This document shows, in pieces, positions 50,201-62,200 of a stretch of DNA of 64,000 nucleotides. How positions within the stretch are numbered: position 1 is the first letter of the stretch; each line of letters begins with the position of its first letter. Source of the DNA: Bugulina stolonifera (taxonomy: Eukaryota; Bryozoa; Gymnolaemata; Cheilostomatida; Bugulidae); NCBI GenBank assembly GCA_935421135.1, contig OW285193.1:11642099-11706098 (forward strand), in the 5' to 3' direction. Below the pieces are notes generated by a model. That model did not search any database, had not been told where the DNA came from, and saw only the letters and a program-made list of their open reading frames with translations. A program made the translations under genes and the position numbers.

Positions 50201-53200
50201 AGAAAGCATCGGCACGCAGGATATCACGGATAGGAGAAAATAGCTCATTCTTTTACAATAGTATAAGTGCTATTCACCACACCACCAATGTTGATGTCTA
50301 TGTGTAGTTTATGTCACAAACGACCTACACATTATTTGTACAAGTAAATAATACTAGTGCACATACAGTACTATTACAGAATGTTATACAGGCATTGTTC
50401 CACCATGGCGTAGGTTTCATAACAGAAATTTTTTAGACAAAACTAAAAATTAAGTGAATTATTAATTAGCAAGTTAAGGTACATGTATTATTACTATCAA
50501 ACCATCAAACCATCTACCATGTTTTATGAACAACATCATTTTTGTTTTACTCTGTGAATCTCCGTACCATATGATTCAGTGTCAGGGTATGAGAATTCCA
50601 ATATTCAACTATTTCATTCCAACACATGGCTCGTATTACTATGACTGTTTGAATACATTTTAGTTTGGTGTAGTGTTCACACACAACATACCAGACAACG
50701 CACATCGGCAATAATTCATGCATTTACATGCTGTGTATGCACACTGTTAGTAATGTATACTTTCTACTTATGGTATATTATAATATTGCTGGTATAATAC
50801 AGATGCATGTTATACATAATATCACAATGGTCATACTCTGAATATACAGGCAATAGGAGTATAATGTCATGCATATTTACTTACGAAGAGGTGCTGTTAA
50901 AAGAAATTGGAAAATGATCAATTGATTGGCTCTTACTGAGAAATAGGAACAAAAGTATCGAAATGTGTAACTATTACAGATATTGCAATAGAGTTGTCCT
51001 CTCTTTACAGAATTGGGAATAAAATGAATATTATGGCACTCCATATCACAATAAATAGACATACAGCTATGATTACTGAATTCATGACATTTGAGAGTAG
51101 TTTAGAGAAGACAATGTCTGCCAAGCATCAAATACATGCGGATTGTTTCGGCCGTGACCTGTTTTCGTGACAACACAATTATACCTGTCCTGTACCTATA
51201 CTGTGCTGTGCCCATATACATGTATATCGAGGTGATGCAAAGTTTACTTACGGTTGACGGGCTCTACTACTACCCTAGCAAACACTGATCTGGAATCGTA
51301 GCGGTTGTAGGCCGTACAGTTGTAATACCCAGAATCCCTCTGCTGTACATTAGACAAACTAAAATATAATTTAGGTAAATAGTTATTTTGCGTATACTAT
51401 TACAATATCAGTCAAATTGCTGTTTATGTGTACAGAGAAAATTCAAATATTTTTGTTGAGATTAGTTGACATTGCCCAAATTTCTATTCGAGTGACATAA
51501 GCACATAAGCACACATCTATTACATAATCAATGGTACATATAGTTAATATCTAATATGGTTCTATGATTATAACTCTTTCACGTCTACACAGGTTCGATT
51601 TCAATCTCTATATACAAACCAATATGGTAGTACTTGGTGTAAGCATGCAATGCGCACACAATACCCTATACATGTGTATTGAGATCTAATGCTATTAAAA
51701 CAAGTCAATACATGACATTGGATACCAAAATATAAAATGTCCAAAGCATAAACAATTGCTCACCAGCAAGGCTACTGAACTGCATACCCTGCAGAAAGCA
51801 TGTACCATGCAATAAATAGGAAAATATAAAATTAAGCCAGAAATTACATATTTACTGTACAATAAATAGGAATGAGTACAAGCAACATATACTCATATAC
51901 TCTGTGATTGACTGACTGGAATTTCCAAGATATTATGTTTGAAGCACCACATGGAAATTCCAGCTCAGTCGAAATGATAAAAGTAAAAACATCTAGTGTG
52001 TGATAACTAGTACTAGTAAGCATGCAGTGTGACATTTTGATTCTACTTTATACCTAGTGTTGTGTTTACTTTCTCATCAACAGTTATTTGGTGATTGGGT
52101 GGGTGATAGAACTACAGTATGTTAGTGACAATTTACTGACTACTGAATATATCATAAATTAAAATAACACTACGTCATGCACATAGTAATACTGTATTTT
52201 AATGTGCCACATGTTAATCACTACACAGTTGCATAGGAAATCACCTCACACTACCGCAGATAGAAGATAAGCGTGAATGAATACAATACATGTAGAGAAA
52301 TTACTACAAGGCATAAAGCGATAGAATAGTGTGAGAGAACATAACTTCTATATAATGTGACACTTACACTAACTCTGTTCCCAGACCACTATATTGTGAA
52401 AATTAAAATATTATAAATACATTGTATGAAAAATGTTATATACATGCACATGTATATTTTTATAAGAAAGGTTGTAAATAATGTAGGTATTAGACGTAAA
52501 ATATTTTTCATGAATGTGATAGCACAATTATAACACGATTTCAATTCCAGGTGACAGCGAATGGTTCAATCTGATTGGCTTATTAATATTTACATGTAGC
52601 TAAACTCTTACCTTAGAGTTCCGTAATTAATTTGTACATTGCCGCCAGTGGATAAGGGTTGGAAGCCACCTTGACCGAGCATACGACTCCATCTGTATTC
52701 TGGAGCAGGTGATCCTTCTGCTATACAGGTCAAGGACACAGATCTACCAGTCTCATATGTCTTCACTCCGCTTGGGGCAAGTCTCTCCCCATTGGCTGTC
52801 ATCACCGGAGATCCTAAAACCAGTTCATTCAGAATAATCCTTCTTTCTGTCATGTTTTTAGAAATACTAATCCTCAGCCAACTCTTACAGAAGTGATAAG
52901 GTTTATTTATGGGCTTTGTGGAACTTAAACTTATAATCCCCCTCGGGCCTACAAGTTGACCACTACACCATCCTACCAAATATCTCTATTTTCATAATCT
53001 CTGTACCAAAAGATTTTGCTAAAATTCATATTTTTTAAAGGGAGATATGAATCTGATATGCCATATTACCTGGGGGTCCCTCCACTATTAGATTAACATA
53101 GAGTGTTCCAGAACCAAGAGAATTCTGTGCTGTACAGGTGTAAGTTCCTGCATCCGATAATCTCACATTTCTGAACTCTAGTCTACTTCCTCTGACAAAC

Positions 53201-56200
53201 GCAGATACTGGCAGACTAGCCGAGTTCTGTCTCCTCCAATTATAGGAACTTGGTACAGCAGCTACAGCACAGCATTATAATATCTAGCACAAGCTTCCAT
53301 CTACCATAAGTGCAGCAGTACATACAGTGTAGGTTAGAAAGAATAGTCTAGAACCGTATACCGCATACGAACAAAATAATAGTATTATGACCAAATTTCA
53401 TTTTACCTACTGAACAGCATGATGGGTAGTAAAATCAATATCTTCATGTGTGTGTACAAGATGTACCACTACAACATATTCAATGCATAGTAGATTAAAG
53501 AGAAACTCTGGAACTATTATTGTTCGCAAATTTTAGCATGAATAATTATGCTTGTGTTGTTAGCCTAAATATACGCCCTATAAACATACGTATAGGTATG
53601 CAGTCAACCGTCACACGGGCTCCAGCTTGGACCCTCATGTCTCGGGGATTGCTGAGGAATCTCACACCATTGTTACCATCAGGGATGACTTTGAGCACGA
53701 GAGTTGCTGAACTGCTAGCCCCAGGAACCTCAGCCACACACGTGTAGTTTCCTGCGTTGGTCATCTGAACTGGGTTAAACTCAAGAGTTGATCTGCATAA
53801 TACATTTGATACTATTGGGTATTTCAAGTATGCACAATGCTACCATTAGCATGTATGGATATAAATGAACATGTAGAGCTCATGCACGAAGAAAAAATTC
53901 AAGTTACGGTAAAATATACAAATTCAAGTAAGGATTGTATATACATTTATACATTGTGCATGTCTGTGTGCTATGTAAATATCTTAGACTTCGAAGAAGC
54001 AAGATTTTGGAAGAGTGACTAGCCAAAATTTCAACCAACTTTTATTACCTCACATTATTGGCTCGATTGTGTGTATTCATGTAATACAGACATACAGTAC
54101 ATTGTATCAGTAGCTTTATCGACCATCAGCACCTCAAAAGCACAACCGATGCACTCATGATATGAAATCCTTGAAAAAGTTATGACAAAAAATATTTAAA
54201 CATGGGTGGATGCTGCGGATGCATCACACTTACGAGAGTGGTGATGCGTTGGTCAACCTCTGACCCCTGGAGTTCTGCCAGTAAACTGTAGGTGTTGCAC
54301 CAGACAGAGAGCTGCGTGGAACCTGTGAGTCAACCAATGAAGATATTAGCAAACAATTGGGTAGATCTGAACTACTGGTTAGTATAAACCATGGTGTACA
54401 ATACTACATTACTTGTCAACAAATACATATGATGTGATAATTTAGAAATCTTATGCTTACCGAGCAATCTATTTTAATATTCCCGTTGAGTGGGGCTTCA
54501 ACTACTTCTGGTATATCAATTGTTATCTCATCAACCTGAATATACACTTCCTGGCGATCAGTCCTGACTCCATTTGAGCCAACACAGACGTATATACCTC
54601 TGTTGGCTAAGCTGATAGATCTTATATTCAGAACTCCATTAGTAGTGTACACGTTCGAAGCAAACGATTGGCTTCCTCTAGATAAAGTAAAGTGGGATAT
54701 AAATAATTTGAAACTCAAATCTGTTTAAATCAAAAATCTGAGTTTACTAAATCCACTAAATTTACATATATAAACTATCTACATAGAGATACAACAGAGG
54801 GTTTACAGACGATTCATAAAAAATGACTGATGACTGGACATTCTACAACTGATTTTGCAAAAGCAAATTTTCCGATTCTATAAAATGTTTCTAGCTGTTA
54901 TTTACTAAAACTCAAACCTTCACTATGAATTTACCAACTTACTCACTGCTACAGTACCTAAGCCTACTCACTGACAGCCTTTCACCACAAGGTTTGTAGA
55001 ATACTTATTACAGCATTACAACATCAACAACACTGCATGATTTAATTGTCACCAACAGCCCCGGTTTTGCCGCACAAGCTAAAAAAATATGACACAGTAA
55101 AAGGTGCTGCATTAACCCATGAGATACTTACCCGGACTCCCAGTAGACGGAGGCTCTTTGATCACCGGATACCAGATCACAAATAATCTGTACATTGGCT
55201 CCGACAGCATAATTCAGTGTACCAGTTCCACGGTCTCTGATGTTAACTCTAGGGGCTACATAGACATGGTACATGTAGTTGGATTAAAATATTCGCTCAA
55301 CCAACCAACCAACCAACAGTTTCGTTGTAAAACCACAAAACACATACGCATGTACATACAGAGAGTATGGCGATGAATAAGGTGTACAGCCGGGGAGTGT
55401 ATGTATACTCAATTTTGTCTTACAGCCACTATTCTATTAACCAAACAGCAAAAAATGTTATTTGCCTGTGAACAACTAGTATTTACATATGGTATGGTTT
55501 AGTGTCTAAATTGGTCACTTGACTGAAACTATGATTACCTAATATTAATAACAATATGTAATGTATGATTTCATATTCACAGCTAAACATGCAGCTAGCT
55601 AAACGGATTTAGCTGACTTGTACATACCAGGAATAACTACTCTTGGGTCAACTGTTAGCCTGGCATCCTTAGATTGTGAGGCCCCACCGATGATACTGAT
55701 AGTACATGTGTACGTTCCTGAGTCTGCAGGCTTGACATTCCTCACATACAAAACTCCACTGTCACTAAAGCAATAATAATAATCACACTATAGTTTATAG
55801 CAACATCATTGTAGCACATATCTGTACCTGTCTATACCGGTGTCTATGTACCTGTTTGTCGATGTCTATGCACATGTCTGGATCACTACATAATGTCTAC
55901 TTTCATTTCGCAATGCCAATACAAAAGTAATATCATTGGGCTACTAGTACCTATTCAAGCTGACTCCGTTTCTGGTCCAAATAATTGAGGATACTTGAAC
56001 ACTTCCTGTGGCAGAACATGCAAGACGAGCAGTCTCTCCTTCTCTAACTTGTACGTTTGGTGTTCCTATGGTAACGAAGCTGCCTACAATAACACACAAT
56101 AACACCACTTCATTAGTTAAATAGATGTACAACAGAACTGACATAACTTCATGTTGTATATAAACAGTGTATAGAATATAATTAAGTGGGGAACTCTTTC

Positions 56201-59200
56201 CAATTCTCATACGTCCAGGTTTTATAAACTTAAATGCTCTACGGGTCAACTTCTTTCCTGAACAGTCAGACACATGATAATCAGCTGACCTCACATACAT
56301 AATCTCATAATTATGCGTCATGTGGGATAATTTCAATATATGGAAGCACTCTAATACAATGCAAATAGGTTTTTAGTTTTTATCTGTTCAGTTTAAACTA
56401 TAAGGAGCAGCCGTGGCCTAGTGGTAAGGGCTCTGGACTTCCATGTGGGAGTCCCAGGTTCAATTCCCAAAAGCGTCATTGGTGGTGTTAGAAAGAGCAT
56501 CCAGCCACAATTGCTCATGTGCCTCATATAATACTTTGCCATTGATGAAGTGCCTTCTCCACCCCAAATTAGAAAAAAATGCAGATCTCTATAGATCCTT
56601 GCTTTCTTACCTGGGAATAATAGTGGGAAGTAAAATTGGTAATTTTTTAAACTATGAAACCGCTGCTCGCTAAGAATATTTGATTGGACATAAAACCAGG
56701 ACACTCTTTGGTAGAATATAATATACCCTGTATACCAAGAGATAGAGAGAAAATCAGGAAATCAATTAGGACAGGTAGAGTCAGCGCTATTTATAAAACA
56801 GATGCAGTAGATGTGACTTGTATACCTACACTTGGAACGAGTTGTAATTTGGCATAATGTAAATATGTCATTTCAATTCCAAATAACTGTGTTGAACATA
56901 ATAAATCTAGTAACAACAATATTTGTGTACAATCTGTTTATCAGTTAAATATATCACCCAGATATAGCTTTCAGAAATTTTTCTAGATATACAACGCATA
57001 TATGTGCGCTGCACTTGTAGACGCGAGAGCTAATATAGGCCTACATGTGCATCCATACAAGCCACGGTTAGTAGTATGAAGTTGTGAATTATAGCCAGAG
57101 ACATAAGAGCATACGGTGGTTTTAATGATGTGGGGTGATAAGATAGTCATTGTGAAAATATGTGTAACGAGCGGATTATGTTAGCGACTAGCACCATACT
57201 CACTGTTTCCTTCTTTGAAAATACCTATATTCACATGAATATCACATTTACATGTATGTACATGGTGTGTGCAATGAGAAGCAATATACCTGACGTGAGT
57301 AAACAACTCCAAAAAAAACATTATAAGATTATATTCACATCTATGAAATAACACAGCCATCAGTTCTAGGAGAGGAATAAATGTAGTTCCGCCAAATACC
57401 GGACGTATAACACTCGCACTCAAAGTAACGAAATAGTTAACGAGCTGATTAAGCAAGCATGCAAACAAAAAATTGTAAAAAGGTTGTAAGACCAATCTCT
57501 GTTGTAGCCATACAACGTTCGTTAGTCAAAATAAAAGATGCTACTAACAACCAAAAATTGTATTTCATTCTAAAACTCATTTTAGTGGCTTGCAGTTTGC
57601 TTAGATCAGGTTGTTATATAGATTTACTGCAGTGACGCTGTTAGCCTAACAGACACTAGTCAGTCAGTAATGTTATTTTAAAATAAAGTCCTACTACTTT
57701 ACCCACCAACAAAAATCATGATTTCCAGGGAGCCTGTAAGTTAATAACAAGCAGAGTGGAATCTGTGACAGGAGTACAATATTACATAATATCTCTCTGC
57801 GGGCGCCACCGAATAGTTACATAATATCTCTCTGCAGGAGCCACCAAGTAGTTGAAAAAGTTTGATTACCAGAGTTTTATCATTATCACTTCCTTCCGAT
57901 AACAACATACAATGGTTAGGCAACGTGTTTCCTTATTGCTGAACCAAGGTTTAATTAAAATTCAACTCACAAGCATCATGCAGGATTTGACAAGTAAGAC
58001 AGGTACAAGACAGTAAAAGCATGCACGTCATACGGTAATATGTTATGGGGTGGACAACTCACGTTCTACATCAACTCGAGCTGGACGATCAGATGTTACT
58101 CTTGTCACAGCGTCAGCACCAACAGCTGTGCAGTAGTAGTAGCCTCGGTCAATCCTGTTCATGTTTCTAATAGTTAGGGTGTCTCCACTCACAATTGTCG
58201 TACTGATCTAAAAGTGGTCATAGATTTGGGCTATTGAATTGACCCATATACATGTATATGTAGATTTTATTGTTCTGTCAATAATTTTTGTAAAATTACA
58301 ATACAATCAGTACATGCAGTAGTTGGCACAAAACAACAGCCAAAAAATTAGAACACAAATAGCTGCATGCGTATTCTTATTTTATAATTATGGTAACATA
58401 TTCATGTATGTAGTATCTAGCATTTATTTAACCAGAACATATTGAACGCGATAAGAACAGTCGTGTACCTCATTCTTTGGATTCATCACCCCATCAGAAC
58501 TCTTTCTCCATGTAACAGATCTGGCATCACCAGTGACTACACATCTGATAGTGCCACTTCTGCCTTCTGCAATGTCTATGCTCTGGGGTTCAATGCTCAC
58601 CGTTAGAACAGCTGTGAATATAACCACTCATATTATACTGAAGGCTACCCTCTTCTGGGGGTGGTATAGGTGTACACCCTATGCATAGAAGAAGCACTTT
58701 GCATCTCTCTCTATTACACATCTTGCACATATTGCATATTGGTATTCACATGTATACACCATCTAGCATGCAAACTTCTGTTATTATGTAGAATAATATT
58801 TTCACAATAAACATTTACAGTACATCAACTATTTACTAAAAACTAGATTATGTTTAGTCCATAGGGTCTGTACTATGTAGATTAGGTTAAAAGAAGTTGA
58901 AATGATTATTTTGATTATCATTGCCAGGAAACACAACTCCGAAGGATCAGGGTTAAATCGGTAGTAATAATTAGTTTGTTATAGAAGGAAAGAGCTTATA
59001 TATACGGATGGTGAAATGATTGGAAAACCTGCACAGAGCCTAGTGGGTGCGAGCAGAAATCTAAAGCAATCTTTTGAGTACTTATAATTTACATATTACG
59101 TATATACAAGTAGGCCTACTACTGCACAATACACAACATAGTAAATTCATCTCATTTGCCACTAAAATGAGTTGACGAATTAATAACTTTTCCTGATTCT

Positions 59201-62200
59201 ATTAATGTACAGGTTGGAGTTAGGTAGATGCTATCACGGTATCATCTTACTTGTCAGAGAGACGAAGGGCGTAAAATTGTGCAATCTGTTTCTTTGTGTA
59301 ACCAGAGAGTGTATTAAATTGATGAAACCTTTAAAGTCTAGAGTGCCAAAAAAATCTCCTATAGAACTAGCTAACATTAATAACTAACGTCTACCCATAA
59401 GCCAATTAACCACAATATGTAGCTGAAGTTGTCCTCTCTTTAGAAAAATAATAAAGAGGGGGCAACTTCAAAACATAATTTAATAATGTTTATGATTTGA
59501 CTAATAAGGTTGAGCTCATTTCTACTACGATTAGGTTTTGGCTGGATTTTAGGCAGCTGAAGCGATGTTTACTCACACTTCCTCCTAACAAATATCACGG
59601 TTTTGACAGACAGTGAGAGCTCCTCACTGTCTGTGTAGCAGAAATAATACTGCTCATCCTGTGCAGATGCCGAGGGGATAGTCAGACGCCCTCTGTCAAC
59701 TTTAGCCTGAGGGTTAATGTACCCACTTTCTGATCGCCAGCGGAGCGCAGGCGGTGGGTCACAAACTGAGATATTTTTGCAAGTTAGTCTACAATCTAAA
59801 ACTGCGGGTGAACCAGGCTCCACTGACAACCAAGTGGGATAGATTTTAAGGCTATTGTCAAGGTCTGACTCCCTGGGCCTGGCTATAGTGAAACAGTAAA
59901 AGATACATGCAGATATTGATACATGCAAGGCACTGGTATACAACATGGAGTACACAATAGATAGTGAAAGACTATGCGAGAACTAGAAAATAAGATTTTG
60001 TTTACAGTGAAGTTTGCAAGAAATGTTAAACCATCGGAAAACATGTTGTGTGTTAAATCTGATTATGATGAGTCAATATTTATCCACATACTGTTCATGA
60101 GTGAAATCAATTTTAGGAAACAAGAACATTTGCAATCACAAATTACTGATCCTAATAAGAAGTTGTCCTCTTGAATTAAATTACTATTTCAATTGAAAAC
60201 GGTGATCAAGTTTCGGAGGACAACTCTTAATGTAATCAATAGCTCATGAGGTTTAGTATTTACTAGAAAAGTAGTGACTCGATACACTCGGACTAATGGC
60301 ATTGCATTTCTATTGACATGCTAGAAGTTGCCTGACCATGACTGTCATGATATAACTTTTATACATGCATGCAGCAACCACTACGTCTAATATATATCAT
60401 GCTGGTTTTAATAAAGAATACATGCAACTTACATGTGACTCTAACAGACACACGAGCTGTTTCACGACCAAATTGGTTACTTCCTGTACACACATATGAA
60501 CCTGAGTCAGCAGACGAAGCTTGGGCTATATACAGCTGTCCATTGGCTTCAACTGCAGAAGCGGGTAGACGGTCACCTTCTCGTGACCATGATACCACAT
60601 AGACAGACTGAAAGGTAAACAATAACCAGGCAATTGAATAGCTGATATCAGTGAGAATTTAATAAATGTAATCTCAACTATTTTAGGCAATAAACATATT
60701 TAGCAATAACTAATATCCTTGAATCTGTGAGCAACAATATATTGGTATCATCACCTCAAGGAGCATTCATAAACACGGCAGAACATAATTATATTGGTGT
60801 AATGGTTAGCTAAGAGCAATAGTTACTTAGATAAACATATAGAGCTGTAGTGTTTCATGGTTATTACACACACAAATTATAATTTTCTGTAAAAAGATTA
60901 TTCCAATGCTCACACCCGATGCTCGACTTTTGGTGTCACTGAGAGAAACAGAACTGATATCTTGTGGTAATTGTGTTTTCTTAGTCCATTGAAATAGGGA
61001 TTCACAGAAGGTCATCATAAGTACCCACAATTAAAGTTTGCAGTTGAGCCCAAGTACCAGAGAGTGAGAGTGAGTGGGGGGGAGGGGTGAAGGGATGTCC
61101 ATGATAATCATAATTTTAGTAGTAATGTGTAAGAAAATATAAAGGAGTCCTTCGTTTACTGACACAATACAAAACTATATCGACTCTCTCAGTAATAGAA
61201 TGTTTATCAGATATCAAAATCATTAGTTAGGCTTGTCACATGTAAGAGTAGGTTAAAGTGTTTTTTCGTTGCGATACAGCAGCAAAAAGTAGATAACTTC
61301 GGTTAAGATTAGCACATCCAAAAGGCTAACATAATGATAGTATAATAGTGTAGAATTAGCAACACACTAGTGCAATCAAACACACTGCACACATCAAGTT
61401 ATTACTAGTAAGTTATGCTGAAGCAATTGCTGCAGTATGTAGTGCAGGGCCAAATAGAAATAATAAACGTTTATGAAATCATTTTGCTAGGAATTGTCTG
61501 CTCATACTGCAACCAGAGCTACAACAAGAAGGTAAAACGTAACCTTGATGCTAGTACTGGAATATACCTGAAAGAAAAATCATAAATTATTGGCATTTAA
61601 TCCATCAAGCAATAATCGTTTGGTCGAAGTTGTATGAAATTTTCTCTTTTAAGACTAAGTTGAACTTAATCTCCATTAAATTGGCAGTAGTCAGAGTACA
61701 CTATTGCAGTACACATAAGCCATTGCAACGTTTCAATTCCGACTGGTATTAAATATATAATGGTGTGGCACTTCAATACTTACATTATCTACCTGACTTC
61801 TGGCTGTGCAGACAAGTCGTATTGGCTGTCCTTCAACAACGCTCACTGAGTTAGGAGGGGAGATGCTGATCTCAATTTGACTCTCACCTAACAAAGTATT
61901 CAGTATTATTAATAATATGTTCATAGTATATACACATCATGATATTAGCTATATAACCTGAGTACGAAGTTAGTACTTATCTTTACCTGTTAAACAACAA
62001 TACAACATATCTACCAGTCTATGCACTTACGTCTTACGCATCTACCGAATCTATCCTTATCATAGCCTCTAGCACATATATTGCACTCTGGTGGATTATC
62101 ATAGCCTGTGGGGCATACACGCCCAGTGGTAACAACGATGGAGGTGGTACCAGTAACCTCTATACCACTCCTAGTGGTGATTACACAAATGTAGTCTCCT

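Noticed and set aside
60915..61030. Possible extra Ig half-exon (FQWTKKTQLPQ) between w4 and w5
   Set aside because: No usable acceptor upstream, no D-x-G-x-Y-x-C, and w4 joins w5 perfectly in phase without it.
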